From contig JAJRWA010000066.1 of the NCBI GenBank assembly GCA_024277025.1, positions 1 to 35,090 on the forward strand: DNA of 35,090 nt, read 5' to 3'. Of this stretch, positions 1-9,803 are shown one piece after another; positions within the stretch are counted from its first letter, which is position 1, and each line of letters begins with the position of its first letter. The notes below the pieces were generated by a model. It had not been told where the DNA came from. It worked only from the letters and a program-made list of their open reading frames with translations, and searched no databases. The translations under genes were made by a program, and so were the position numbers. This stretch comes from Candidatus Krumholzibacteriota bacterium. GTDB taxonomy: Bacteria > Krumholzibacteriota > Krumholzibacteriia > LZORAL124-64-63.

Positions 1-1786
1 GCACTGTCAGGGACCCGCGAACACGGCTGCTGCCCGACCCGTTGATCACGGACTCCAACTGGTCCACCAGCCCGTTCAGATCCCGGGCCCGGGCGGACAT
101 GTGCTGGCTCGAAGCAGCTGACTCCTCACTGATCGCGGCGTTGTTCTGGGTGATCTCGTCGATCTGGGCCACGGCGGACTTGATCTGGTCGATGGCGCTG
201 ACCTGATCCGTGCTGTCATGTGAAACCTGGTCCACGAGCTCGCTCACCTGCACGATGCTCTCAACGATCTCTTTCAGGGTAGCCCCCACCTCTTCGGAAA
301 CCGCGACGCCGTTGGCCGCGTTGGTCTGGGAGTCGACGATCAGATCAGATGTGTTGCGGGCCGCCTCGGCGCTGCGCTGGGCCAGATTGCGCACCTCTTC
401 AGCCACCACGGCGAACCCTCGGCCCGCGTCGCCGGCCCGGGCCGCTTCAACGGCCGCATTCAAGGCCAACAGATTGGTCTGGAAGGCTATTTCATCAATG
501 TTCTTGATAATCTTGGCCGTCTCATCGGACGAGCCTTTGATCTCCAGAATGGCCTTGAACATGCGCTCCATGATGTCCTGGCCCTGCTGAGCAGCATCGC
601 GCGCCTTGACCGACAGTTCCGCCGCCTCCCGGGCGTGCTCGGCATTGGCCTGGGTCATGGCATTCAGTTCTATCATCGAAGCATTGGTCTGTTCAAGGCC
701 CGACGCCTGTGAACTGGCCCCATTGGCGATCTGCTGGCTGGAATCGTTGGCCTGAGCCGATGCCCGGTCGATCCGGGCCGCATTCCTCGCGATCTCGTTG
801 ATGGCCGCCCGCAACGGCTGGGCGATGGCACGCGCGAACCACCACACCGAGACCACCAGAATCAGGGTACCCACACCTCCGATGATGAGATTGAACCAGA
901 AGACACGGGAGACCTCGGCCATCACATCGGCTTCCGGTATCCGGATCAACAGCTGCTGGGCGGCGCGCGGATCGGCCCCAAAGGGAATGGAGGTGAAATC
1001 GACCAGTTGCCGGCCCCGGTCGGTCGTGAGCGTCGTCACCTGTCCGCCGTGCGCCGAATCACCTAGCCACGCTGTCAGCTTGTCGCCTAGCGCCAGTTCA
1101 CCGGCGGTGGCTTCGTCGCCCGCGGTCGCTGTTGTCTGCAGCGAGCCCGGCAGCAACAGGACCGACTCGGCCCCGGGAAATCCGCTTTCCTGCAGCGTCG
1201 CATTGGTTTGGGTGACGATCTGCTGCACACCGGACCAGTCCAGATAAGCCAACAGGTGGCCGTTTATCTGGTCGTCCATGTTGCGCGACGGCAGGCAGTA
1301 GATGCCGGTACCGGCGGCCAGCAAATCACTCCGGTCGAAGCGGAAGCCATAGGCAACATCGTCAGCCGATGCAAAAACATCACCAGTTGTCTGACCGGCA
1401 AGTCCTTCGATCGCACCCCGGGCAACCAGCACCCGGCCCGTAGCGTCGACCAGAACCAGTTCCGTGAAGCCCGGCGCACCACCGAGCATCTCGTCGAATT
1501 TGTCGCCCAATTCGGTTGTCGTCTCGAATTCGATGGCCATGCCGTAGACGTTGTCCTGGCTCCAGGTCTAGAACTGGCCCGCCTGCTCGCGCAGGTAGCC
1601 TGTCAGCTGGCGGGTCCCTCCTTCGAGAGCCAACTCCATGACCCGCTCGCTGTTGCTGAGCGAAGAATTCCGGTGAGACACGTATCCGATCACGATGACC
1701 GTGAGCAGCGGTAGCAATGCCGGCACGAGAATAACATTGATTTTCCCCCGCAAACCCATCCTGCCCCAGATACTTCTGCTTTTCAC
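1..1786 (-). CDS. Methyl-accepting chemotaxis protein, interrupted by an in-frame TAG and 3'-partial
   Basis: This is a transmembrane chemoreceptor that would signal to CheA/CheW. The frame from the ATG at 1786 reads a basic N-terminus and a first membrane helix (about residues 15-37). A periplasmic sensor region follows (about 38-294), then a second helix (about 295-317) and a long coiled coil. The highly conserved hairpin tip of the family is present ([18 protein letters not shown] from residue 435, then [19 protein letters not shown]). The frame is still open at base 1, so the C-terminus lies outside the window. One codon, TAG at 1568-1570 (residue 73), interrupts an otherwise uniform frame. 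Reading beyond it gives [14 protein letters not shown] and continues as a normal sensor domain. CAG to TAG is the simplest origin. An internal ATG at 1540 could restart the protein, but without its first membrane helix. It lies 63 bases behind a binding-protein gene and is probably co-transcribed with it. The family call is firm; whether the gene is functional is uncertain. Confidence 0.9.
1568..1570 (-). other. In-frame amber codon within the chemoreceptor gene
   Basis: The plus strand reads CTA here, which is TAG in the chemoreceptor frame. Both sides translate in the same frame into coherent chemoreceptor sequence, so this is a point nonsense change or a base-call error rather than a frameshift. 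TAG also ends neighbouring intact genes (the binding protein at 1850 and dnaE2 at 32647), so reassignment of TAG is unlikely. Confidence 0.85.
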
Positions 1787-1849
1787 GATCCTGTCTCCTT
1801 GCCTTGGGCCCTGTTCACCATGATCGGAATACGTGTCTTTGCCGCCGGT

Positions 1850-3124
1850 CTAGGAATTGCCGGGCAGCGGTTCCAGATGCGTGGGTTTGCCGGCCTTGGT
1901 GCGCACAGCGTCCCACTCCTCGCGTGTCCGCACGGCCTGTTCGCCGGGGATGCTGGAGATGATCTCAAAGAAGTCCAAGCCGAACTTGTCGGCCTTGACC
2001 GCGGCGGCGGGCTTGCACCTGACCATGTAGACCGACTGGACCGACTGGTGGTCGAAGTCACGCCACACCTGGGCATCCTTGACGCCCTGGTACTCGTGGC
2101 CCTCGAGGGCAACCACGACACCGGTACCGTCGAAGGAACCGGCTCGTTCGACGGCCTCCTTGTACTGGTGCAGGATCGTGTAGGCCGAGGCACCGGAAGT
2201 GCTCGGGTAGCGGTTGAACCTGGCGGCGAAACTCTCGACGAACTGTTTGCCCTGCGGGTAGTCATACTTGTAAGGCACCTGCCAGCACCAGGGCAGGGTG
2301 CCCACGACGCCTTCCATGACCTTGGCGCCGCCGTCATCGGCCATGCCCAGGGTCAGGCTCGGCACCACGATCTGCATGTCACTCTTAAGGCCCTCGGCTG
2401 TCGCCAGGCGCACGGCCTTGGCCATGTCGCCACCGAACAACACCATCACCAGCACGTCGGGCTTGACCATCTTGGCAAATGCGATGGCCTTCTTGAAGTC
2501 GGCGTCGGTCGCACCGGGGAACGGAGTCTTGATGCTCTTGTGCACAGAAGCGTCCTGGGTGTCAGTGAAAGTCCGCACCGAGGCCTCGGTCGTGTGGCCC
2601 CAGGTGTAGTCGGCGGTGATGTAGAGGTATTTCTTGCCGCTGAAGTTGTTCTTCAGGTAGTCGCCCATGGCTTCGGCCGCCATCCAGGCGTTGTCGCACT
2701 CTCGGAAAACGTACCGGCGGGCTTCCTTGCCCGTGGTCGCCGTGGAGTAGGTCAGGGTGCCGAAGAAGGGCACGCCCCGGGCCTGGCAGACCTTGCCCGC
2801 GGCAATGGCCACGCTGCTGGCCGAGCCGCCGAAGACCATCTGCACACCCTCGTTGTCGATCAGGTCGGTCACGTTCTTCGTGGCCAGATCAGCCTTGGAC
2901 CTGGAATCGCGCCAGACGATTTCCACCTGCCGGCCGAGGATACCACCGCCGGCATTGATTTCAGCAACCGCCAGCTCGGCTGCGCGCCATTGGTCCAGGC
3001 CCTGGGTCGCATAGGGACCGGTCTTGGGGTAGTTCAGGCCGACTTTGACCACATCCTGGGCCACGGCGGCACCGGCCAGGGCCACCAAAACCAACAACAG
3101 GATCGACAGGGAAATTTTCTTCAT
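1850..3124 (-). CDS. ABC-type branched-chain amino acid/urea-type periplasmic binding protein
   Basis: This is a 424-residue periplasmic ligand-binding protein of the Peripla_BP_6 (LivK/UrtA-like) class. A typical signal peptide occupies about residues 1-22 (MKKISLSILLLVLVALAG, with cleavage near AVAQ). The mature protein begins with VKVGLNYPKTGPYATQG, the first strand and ligand loop of this fold. It continues with AAELAVAEINAGGGILGRQVE, a hallmark of the family, and later GGSASSVAIAAG and ITADYTWGH. The start is supported by GGGAGG about nine bases upstream. No permease or ATPase genes are adjacent. The next gene downstream is a chemoreceptor, so the protein may deliver its ligand to a receptor instead of, or as well as, a transporter. 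The ligand cannot be read from sequence; amino acids, urea or short amides are family possibilities. Confidence 0.9.
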   Translation of the reverse strand: MKKISLSILLLVLVALAGAAVAQDVVKVGLNYPKTGPYATQGLDQWRAAELAVAEINAGGGILGRQVEIVWRDSRSKADLATKNVTDLIDNEGVQMVFGGSASSVAIAAGKVCQARGVPFFGTLTYSTATTGKEARRYVFRECDNAWMAAEAMGDYLKNNFSGKKYLYITADYTWGHTTEASVRTFTDTQDASVHKSIKTPFPGATDADFKKAIAFAKMVKPDVLVMVLFGGDMAKAVRLATAEGLKSDMQIVVPSLTLGMADDGGAKVMEGVVGTLPWCWQVPYKYDYPQGKQFVESFAARFNRYPSTSGASAYTILHQYKEAVERAGSFDGTGVVVALEGHEYQGVKDAQVWRDFDHQSVQSVYMVRCKPAAAVKADKFGLDFFEIISSIPGEQAVRTREEWDAVRTKAGKPTHLEPLPGNS

Positions 3125-3361
3125 CCGAGAGCCTCCCGCAATGCGGCCATACTGCCGCCTGCCAACCGGACCGGAAGGTACTTCGACCCGGTGTCCGGTG
3201 ACTGACAGAACGGAATCCGTGTCGCACCGGAGCTGTAGGCCAGCGCCTCATTGCAGTGGCCTACGAGCATTCTTGTCGGACTTCCTAAAGGATACTTAAG
3301 CACTATGATATAGATTGTTCGAATTAGTTTCGGTGGTCGCCCTCGCTATATCCTGGTTCAA

Positions 3362-3925
3362 CTACCGCTCCGGCCTGCGCTCGAGCAGCCCCGAAATCAG
3401 GCTGCGGCTGGCCGCATAATGGAACGAGTCCACCGGCGCGAAGGTCCAGAATTCCGCCAGCTGCAGGTTGCCGGTCGTGCGCTCATAGACCAGCGCCTGC
3501 ACCAGCAGGTCGATGCGATCGGCGTCGCGCACCAGGCGGGCCTCCGGCGAAGTGAGATCCTCGAACTCCTGCCAGATCGCCTGCCAGCGGGGCCCGAAAT
3601 CGTGCCCCTTGAACAGTTCGGCCATGGCTGCTTTCTCCGCGGCGGCCTTGGCGCCGGCCGGCAGCAGCCGCGACCCGCCCAGGGACAGATCGCCCGTCAC
3701 GCTTTCAGGCAGGTCATGCATCACAGCCATGGACAGCACTTTCTCGCGGTCGAAATCCGCGTCGATCAGGTCGGTCAGGAGCAGAGCAATGAGCGCCACG
3801 CCGTGGGAGTGATCAGCCACGCTCTCGAAATCCGGAACTCCCTTGACGGCCCAACCGGTGCGCGGCGTGACCTTGAGGCGATTGGTCGCGAGGATCAGGT
3901 CCAGCACGTGATCGGTGTTCTTCAT
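3362..3925 (-). CDS. HD-domain phosphohydrolase, YfbR/HDDC2-like 5'-nucleotidase
   Basis: This 187-residue cytosolic protein belongs to the HD metal-dependent phosphohydrolases. Its residues fit the YfbR/HDDC2 group, which dephosphorylates deoxynucleoside 5'-monophosphates. Metal and catalytic positions are visible as His39 (VADHSHG), His70-Asp71 with Glu74 (MHDLPE), Asp79 (TGD) and a later Asp in VRDADRID near residue 135-140. The length matches the family (about 190). It stands alone on the minus strand, divergent from the glycosylase gene, with about 200 bases between them. The substrate is inferred from the family only; other small HD hydrolases look similar. Confidence 0.85.
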   Translation of the reverse strand: MKNTDHVLDLILATNRLKVTPRTGWAVKGVPDFESVADHSHGVALIALLLTDLIDADFDREKVLSMAVMHDLPESVTGDLSLGGSRLLPAGAKAAAEKAAMAELFKGHDFGPRWQAIWQEFEDLTSPEARLVRDADRIDLLVQALVYERTTGNLQLAEFWTFAPVDSFHYAASRSLISGLLERRPER

Positions 3926-4131
3926 CGCACTACTTCCTCAGATTGATTGGGTGCGCGGCTGTCACGGCGCCAGGTCTGCGTGTCCGTCAAACCCGGGGAG
4001 AACCATTCCGATCTGCTTCGGGTGGAAAACCAACCTGAGTGAAGCGACCGGCTGGGCGGGGCGATCCGTCGGCCGATAGTATAGATTGAGCAGGTAGTGC
4101 CCTGCAACCCGAACGGAAGTGGAGCGAATCC

Positions 4132-4683
4132 GTGCCCGAGCCCAAGTCCTACTGCGAGGCCGTGGCTGACCTGCCCGCCGACAGTGTCCACCGCCACTAC
4201 CACGATCGGCAGTACGGCTTTCCTCTTGCCGACGACAACGAACTGTTCGGCCGCCTGTTGCTGGAGATCAACCAGGCTGGCCTGTCATGGACGACGATTC
4301 TGAACAAGCAGGATAATTTCCGGCAGGCCTACGCCCGGTTCAATATCGCCGCAGTCGCCGCCTTCGGCTCGCGCGACGAGGCCCGCCTGCTGGCTGACGC
4401 CGGTATCGTGCGCAACCGGCTCAAGGTGAAGGCCGCGATCCACAATGCCCGGCGCCTCCTCGAAATCCAGGCGGAGCACGGCTCGTTCCGGCGTTGGCTG
4501 GCTGACCAGCACCCGCTGCCCAGGACAGAGTGGGTGAAGTTGTTCAGGCAGACGTTCAAGTTCACCGGCGGTGAAATCACCAACGAGTTCCTGCTGAGTA
4601 CCGGCTATCTCAAGGGGGCCCACGCTGAAGACTGCCCCGTATACGGCGAAGTGCTGAAACAACGACCACCCTGGTGCAGATAG
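4132..4683 (+). CDS. tag: DNA-3-methyladenine glycosylase I
   Basis: This base-excision-repair enzyme removes 3-methyladenine from alkylated DNA. The 183-residue length and motifs fit Tag: YHDRQYGFPLADDNELF, LEINQAGLSW, ILNKQDNFRQAYARF and IVRNRLKVKAAIHNA. Ligands for the structural zinc seen in E. coli Tag appear conserved: an N-terminal Cys8, a His in the YHD motif, and HAEDC near the C-terminus. The start is a GTG; GGAG lies seven bases before it, and no better in-frame start is near. The gene is divergent from the HD-domain hydrolase and convergent with the subtilase gene, 54 bases away. It appears to be a single-gene unit. Confidence 0.93.
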   Translation: MPEPKSYCEAVADLPADSVHRHYHDRQYGFPLADDNELFGRLLLEINQAGLSWTTILNKQDNFRQAYARFNIAAVAAFGSRDEARLLADAGIVRNRLKVKAAIHNARRLLEIQAEHGSFRRWLADQHPLPRTEWVKLFRQTFKFTGGEITNEFLLSTGYLKGAHAEDCPVYGEVLKQRPPWCR

Positions 4684-4737
4684 GCCGGCTGGCCGGCTGC
4701 TGCACCGGGGTGAAAAATCCCGCACCCCCTCCGGCTT

Positions 4738-7173
4738 CTACTTGCAGATCAGTATCGCCCGCACATCCACGAAGTCACTGCCGGTCTGACCGAAGGCGTC
4801 GGTCGCCCGCAGGGTGATCCGGATGTCCCAGGTCTTGTCGCATTCCACCGGGATCGTGTCTTCCGGCGTCCAGCTCAGGGTCGGCGTGTTGCCGACGACG
4901 ATGTTGCCGGTGCCGAAATTCACGACCCATTCATAGGTGATTGGCGTGTGGCCCTCCGGGTCAGTGGCGCTGCCGCTCAGGACGATCGGGTCGAACAGGC
5001 CGATATCGAGACCATTCTGAGGGCTGGTGATCGTGACCGCCGGCGGCAGGTTCGACGGCGGTGAGGTCACGTTCACGGTCACGGTTTGCGAACTGCTCAG
5101 ACCCTGGGGATCAGTGGCCGTCAGGGTGAGGGTCCGTGAGCCGAGCGAGTTGAAGGTGACGCTCGCCTCGCACCCGGTGACCGGGAACGGGTCGCTGGCG
5201 TTGGAACTGGTCCAAACCAGTGACGAGCAGGCCAGGCTCTGGTTCGGCTCGTTGGTGTCGGTGGCGCTGCCCTTGAGCGTATAGGGCACCGAGCCGAAGA
5301 CCGACTCGGTTGGCGTGGGCTTGGTGATCGTGGCGTTGGGCGGGCTGTTCACGATGGTCAGGTTGACGGTTTCCTGGCCCACACCGCCTTCGCCGTCCGA
5401 AGCGCGCAGCGTAATGATCCGCGTCCCGGTGGTCGCGAACGTGTGCGAGATGGAATTGCCCGTCCCAAGCACCCCGTCCACATCGGAAGTCCAGGTGATG
5501 TCGCAGCAGTTGTTGCCGTCCTCGAAGTCCGACACCATGGCCGACAGGAACAGTTCGTGGTTGAGCTGCCTCGTCATTTCCGTGTCGCCGAAGAACGTGA
5601 TGGCCGGCGGCGCGTTGCCGATGGCGGCCTGCACCGCGCCGAGAGCGTTGACATAGCGGTTGACCTTCGGGTCTCCACTCTGATGGGCCGTGTCGAACAG
5701 GATGCCGCGAACCTCGTCCGCATTGAGTTCGGGATCGGCCGCCCAGATCATGGCCGCCACCCCGGCGGTGAACGGCGACGAGAAACTCGTGCCACTGACC
5801 TTGCGCACGGCGTTGCCCGGATTCTCCGGATCCGGCCCGACATACATGGTGTAAGGGGCAAAGATATCGACCTGTTTGGCACCATAGTTGGAGCCCTGGG
5901 CACGATCCCTGGTGTTCTCGAACAAGCCGCCCACGCAAATGACCCCCGCATTTTCGCACGGCGTCCACCAGGTGTTCTCGACGCAGATCCCGAGCAGGCA
6001 GCTTTCGTCGTCAACATCCCGGCCGTCATTGCCGGCCGCGGCGAACAACAGCATACCTGATTCCTCGAGCAGGGCGGTGGCGACTTCGAAAGGCAGCACG
6101 GACCAGGCCAGAATCAACGGCACCGGCGCACCGTAACTCATGTTGGCAATGCGAGCGCCGAGGGCCCGCGCCTCAATCAGGGCACTGATCGACGTGAAGA
6201 AATCGTAGGACGTGCTGACGATAACGGGCAACGCGATCTGGCCGGCTGGCCCGGCGCCGCCGAACCCGTCGTCAGGCACAGCCATGGCCGCACTCAGCAC
6301 ATTGGTGCCGTGCCAGTTGCAATCGGAGCCGCCGCAACCGATGAAGTTGGGCTCGTTGAGGGCGCCCTGGAACGGCACGTTGCTGATGGCCTCCCAGCCG
6401 GCGGGAGTGTCGTCGTTGATCTGAAAGCCCTGATCAAGGATGGCGATCTTCACCTTGTTGCCGGTCTTGCCGGCCAGTTCCAGCCCACGCCAGGCTTCCG
6501 CCACCCCGATGTTCTGGTTGCTTTCGATCGAGTGTGAGTTCCAGGTGAAGGCATTCGGGTCGTAGGAACCCGGTCCGGCAGGGGCCTCGTTGGATTGACG
6601 GGTGATGATGCTGCTGCCGCGCCCCAGCCAGTTGACGCCCACATTGAGGCCGTCGGCGGCAAGGCTCGCCGCAGCGGCAAACAGGCCCAGATCGGCCGCT
6701 GACGAGACCTGATGCCCGCCGAAGCCATCCTGGCTGACGGACTCGATCAGCACCACCAGTTCGGCCGGATCGACGACCGCCGGATCGAAACGCAGCAATG
6801 TCTGGGTCGCCAGTCCGGCCAGGTCGTGGTCGCCGGACTTGATCTGCGCCACGACCGTGGCGGACAGCCGGACAATCAAGGCGTCGATGGCCGCCTGGTC
6901 GTTGGTGCTGAGCCACAGTTCGTTGTTGATGAACTCGGCCTGCAGGCCGTCCGGATTCCTGATGCAGCCGACCGGACGCGAATCGCCGCCGCCAAAGCCC
7001 GGCAGCGTGGCCACGGGTGGCGCGAGATCCGGATCGATCTCGAAAGTCAGTTCCGGCTCGGTCGTGTTCTGGCTGACGGGATCGTCAGAAGAGCAGCCGG
7101 TGATCGCGGCGAGGGCCAGGAGGCTCACCGCAACGATCACCTGCACGGTGACGCGGTGTAAGAGAGTGGTCAT
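4738..7173 (-). CDS. Subtilisin-like (S8) serine protease lipoprotein with three PKD/Ig-like domains
   Basis: An 811-residue exported protease, probably lipid-anchored: a hydrophobic leader ends in the lipobox LAAITGC (Cys27). The S8 catalytic domain runs from about residue 225 to 515. Its triad is Asp247 (AILDQGF, with Gln where the family usually has Ser/Thr), His288 (NWHGTNV) and Ser463 (SGTSFSSPFTAG), with the oxyanion Asn382 in AAAGNDG. After about residue 520 come three beta-sandwich segments with ATD/ASD-type PKD motifs (ASDGEGG, ATDPQGLSS, ATDAFGQTG), probably for binding or spacing. The start has AGGAG about eight bases upstream. It follows the kinase gene by 89 bases on the same strand, so it may belong to the sigma-kinase transcription unit. 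No FlgD-like tail is present, unlike other exported proteins here. Confidence 0.92.
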   Translation of the reverse strand: MTTLLHRVTVQVIVAVSLLALAAITGCSSDDPVSQNTTEPELTFEIDPDLAPPVATLPGFGGGDSRPVGCIRNPDGLQAEFINNELWLSTNDQAAIDALIVRLSATVVAQIKSGDHDLAGLATQTLLRFDPAVVDPAELVVLIESVSQDGFGGHQVSSAADLGLFAAAASLAADGLNVGVNWLGRGSSIITRQSNEAPAGPGSYDPNAFTWNSHSIESNQNIGVAEAWRGLELAGKTGNKVKIAILDQGFQINDDTPAGWEAISNVPFQGALNEPNFIGCGGSDCNWHGTNVLSAAMAVPDDGFGGAGPAGQIALPVIVSTSYDFFTSISALIEARALGARIANMSYGAPVPLILAWSVLPFEVATALLEESGMLLFAAAGNDGRDVDDESCLLGICVENTWWTPCENAGVICVGGLFENTRDRAQGSNYGAKQVDIFAPYTMYVGPDPENPGNAVRKVSGTSFSSPFTAGVAAMIWAADPELNADEVRGILFDTAHQSGDPKVNRYVNALGAVQAAIGNAPPAITFFGDTEMTRQLNHELFLSAMVSDFEDGNNCCDITWTSDVDGVLGTGNSISHTFATTGTRIITLRASDGEGGVGQETVNLTIVNSPPNATITKPTPTESVFGSVPYTLKGSATDTNEPNQSLACSSLVWTSSNASDPFPVTGCEASVTFNSLGSRTLTLTATDPQGLSSSQTVTVNVTSPPSNLPPAVTITSPQNGLDIGLFDPIVLSGSATDPEGHTPITYEWVVNFGTGNIVVGNTPTLSWTPEDTIPVECDKTWDIRITLRATDAFGQTGSDFVDVRAILICK

Positions 7174-7262
7174 TTTGTTTCTCCTGAATTTGGGATACAG
7201 AGGTTTTCATGATCCCATTCGAAATTCGGGAGGGAAAACTGCCACAAAAATGGTGTTTTTTG

Positions 7263-9803
7263 TCAATCTTCGGCCAGACGCCGGCGCACGGTAGCCAGGA
7301 TCGCCTCGTAGGCGGGGTCGCCCTGCAGGGGCTTCATTAGTTCAAGTGATTCTGCGGCCACGACATAGGGATGAGCAAATCCGTTGTCAACCGCAGTCTG
7401 GAGTTGTCCGAGCGCCGCCTGAAAATTGCCTTGGCGGGCCATGATCGTGGCCAGCAACCAGCGGGTCGACTGGGTGTAGAAATGGTCTTCGCCGCGGGTT
7501 CGCCGGCGTACGGCCAGCACCGCCAGGGCCAACTCCTCGGCCTCCTCGAGTTGGCCGGTCTGGCTCTGGGCGGCGGCCAGATTGTGCATGGCAATGACCA
7601 CTGAAGGATCATCGTCGCCATGAATGTCTCGCCGGGCCGCGAGCACGGTGGCGAATAGCGGCTCGGCCGCCTGCGGCTCGTCACGGGATAGATACAGGCT
7701 GGCCAGACCCTCGACCCGGCCCAAGTACCGGGGGTGGCCAGGCCCCAGAATCCGCCTCTGACCGGCGACCGCAGCCGCCAGCAGGTCTTCCGCGTCATCC
7801 AGCCGATCCAGCCCAATGTAGGCATCACCCAGCGCGCCCATGGCACTGAAAATGCGCAGGGAATCCGGTCGTGCTGCCTCGCGCCTGCGCCGCAGAACGT
7901 TCTCGCTGATCGCCGCCGCCTCGGTGTATCGACGCTGGACCAGATAGCAGAACGCCAGCCGGTCCTGCAGGTCGAGCACATCCGGATCTTCACCACCGCC
8001 AAGCCGACGCAGGGGCCGCAGGGTTTGCAGGTAAAGGGACTCTGCGGCGGCGTACCGGCTCTGCAGACGGTAGGTATTGGCCAACCGCACCGCAGTATTG
8101 AGCGCCCGACGATCTTCAGCGAGACCGGCACGCCGCCAGCCGTCAAGCGCAAGCACGAACAACGATTCGGCTTCGGCAACCCGCCCGATGGCCTTGTGCA
8201 TGCTCGCGACATCACTGATGGCCAGCAGGGTCTCCGGATGATCCGGCCCCTTGCTGATCCGCCACAACTCACGGGCTGCCATGAACAGGCTGTCCGACCG
8301 GGTGTACAGCCCGAGCACCTGGTACACCGTGCCCAGGGTCGTGGCCAACTCAGCCCGAACGGCGCCGTCCTCGATGCCGCCCAGACGCTTGGCGCCACGG
8401 TCCAGAATTTCACGTGCCGACAGGTCAGCGCCCTGCGTCTCACGGGGATCCGACTCGTAGAAGATGTCCACGAGAAAGTCTTTTACCTGGCCGGCCACGG
8501 CGGCTTCGTGATTGGCGCGATCCCGTTCACGGGCGATGTGCCCGGCCTGGTAGGTCATGCCGCCGGCCAGCAGCATCACGGCCACGAAAGCGGTGAGCGC
8601 CAGCCCCACGCCGAGCCGGTGGCGGCGGACAAACTTGCGCAGGATATAGCCATTGCCGGCCGGACGGGCCAGGACCGGTTCATCGGCCAGGTAACGTTGC
8701 AGGTCGGCCGCCAGCTCGGTCACCGTGCCGTAGCGCCGGTCAGGTTCCTTGGCCAGGGCCTTCAGTGCGATCCAGTCCAGCTCGCCGCGCAGGGAACGGG
8801 CCAGCACCTGCGGTTCAACGCGGCGCCGGTGAGCCGCCGAGACGGCCGACTCGTCGCGGGTACCGGCGCGAGTGCTCGGGCGGGGCGGCACCTGCTCCCG
8901 GATCAGGCGCATCATGGCCGCGAAGCCCGCCTCGCGCAGGGTAGCCGAGTCGATGGGCAAGACGCCGACCAGCAGTTCGTAGAGCACCGCACCCAGAGAA
9001 TAGACATCAGTGCGGGTGTCGACCGGCGCTGCTTCAGCCTGTTCGGGACTCATGTATTCCGGTGTGCCGATGAGCTGACCCTGCCGGGTGAACAGCGTGG
9101 CGGCGGTCAGGTCCCGCTGCACGGCCTTGGCCACGCCGAAGTCGATGATCTTGGGCCGGGGCCGGCCGTCCTGTTCCGCTACCAGGATGTTCATCGGCTT
9201 GAGATCGCGGTGAATGATGCCCTGCTGATGGGCATACTGCACCCCCTGGCACAACTCGACGAAAAGCTCGATGCGCTGGTGGGGATTGAGCCGATGGGCG
9301 TCGCAATAGGCCGTGATCGCAACGCCCGGCACGTATTCCATAACGAAATACGGCCGGCCGTCTGCGGTCGTACCCGCATCATAGATCCGTGCGATATTGG
9401 GATGTTCAAGCCGAGCCAGGGTCTGTCGTTCCGCCTCGAAACGGGTGATGATTTCCCGGGAGCCCAGGCCCGGCTTGAGGATTTTCACGGCCACCGTACG
9501 GGTCACCGGCGCGGTTTGCCGGGCACGGTAGACGACGCCCATGCCGCCCTCGCCCAACGCCTCCTGCAAGACATAGGGCCCGATGGCCTGCATTTCGGTT
9601 CGGCCGGCCTGATCGGCCGCGGGGCTCTGCAGGAAATCCGGCGGCGCCGCTTCGTAGTGGGTGAGCAGTAGTCGCACTTCGGCCGCCAACTCGCCTTCCG
9701 TGCCGCACTCCTGTGCCAGACGGGCAGCTCGTTCGGCCGGGGCGACCGTCAGCAGTAGCTCAAAGACATCTTCGGCCCGTCGCCGATCCTCAGGTGTCAG
9801 CAT
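7263..9803 (-). CDS. Transmembrane Ser/Thr protein kinase with C-terminal TPR sensor region
   Basis: An 846-residue PknB-type eukaryotic-like kinase. Residues 76-375 form the kinase: glycine loop GEGGMG (84-89), Lys107 in AVKILK, catalytic loop HRDLKPMN (198-205), DFG (221-223) and activation segment TPEYMSPEQ (247-255). One membrane helix lies at about 398-416. The remaining 430 residues are tandem TPR-like helical pairs with A/L/Y spacing (for example AESLFVLALDGW and YTEAAAISENVLRRR), usually a protein-binding or sensing module. The first 14 bases overlap the end of the ECF sigma-factor gene, so the two are translationally coupled. Pairing of ECF sigma factors with Ser/Thr kinases is known, and the kinase probably controls that sigma factor by phosphorylation. 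The signal is unknown. Confidence 0.95.
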   Translation of the reverse strand: MLTPEDRRRAEDVFELLLTVAPAERAARLAQECGTEGELAAEVRLLLTHYEAAPPDFLQSPAADQAGRTEMQAIGPYVLQEALGEGGMGVVYRARQTAPVTRTVAVKILKPGLGSREIITRFEAERQTLARLEHPNIARIYDAGTTADGRPYFVMEYVPGVAITAYCDAHRLNPHQRIELFVELCQGVQYAHQQGIIHRDLKPMNILVAEQDGRPRPKIIDFGVAKAVQRDLTAATLFTRQGQLIGTPEYMSPEQAEAAPVDTRTDVYSLGAVLYELLVGVLPIDSATLREAGFAAMMRLIREQVPPRPSTRAGTRDESAVSAAHRRRVEPQVLARSLRGELDWIALKALAKEPDRRYGTVTELAADLQRYLADEPVLARPAGNGYILRKFVRRHRLGVGLALTAFVAVMLLAGGMTYQAGHIARERDRANHEAAVAGQVKDFLVDIFYESDPRETQGADLSAREILDRGAKRLGGIEDGAVRAELATTLGTVYQVLGLYTRSDSLFMAARELWRISKGPDHPETLLAISDVASMHKAIGRVAEAESLFVLALDGWRRAGLAEDRRALNTAVRLANTYRLQSRYAAAESLYLQTLRPLRRLGGGEDPDVLDLQDRLAFCYLVQRRYTEAAAISENVLRRRREAARPDSLRIFSAMGALGDAYIGLDRLDDAEDLLAAAVAGQRRILGPGHPRYLGRVEGLASLYLSRDEPQAAEPLFATVLAARRDIHGDDDPSVVIAMHNLAAAQSQTGQLEEAEELALAVLAVRRRTRGEDHFYTQSTRWLLATIMARQGNFQAALGQLQTAVDNGFAHPYVVAAESLELMKPLQGDPAYEAILATVRRRLAED

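Noticed and set aside
3121..3303. Sixty-codon minus-strand frame just upstream of the binding-protein gene, overlapping its start as ATGA
   Set aside because: It has no recognisable domain, signal peptide or ribosome site. It lies over the likely leader and promoter of the binding-protein gene, and its residues look random.
4684..4737. Shared terminator hairpin between tag and the subtilase gene
   Set aside because: Only a six-base GGGGTG/CACCCC stem with a ten-base loop, no proper T run on either side, and repeated GGCCGG sequence that pairs poorly.
7734..9671. Long plus-strand open frame opposite the kinase gene
   Set aside because: A GC-rich antisense shadow. The minus strand encodes all kinase motifs and TPRs over the same bases, and the plus-strand product is His/Gln/Arg-rich and featureless.
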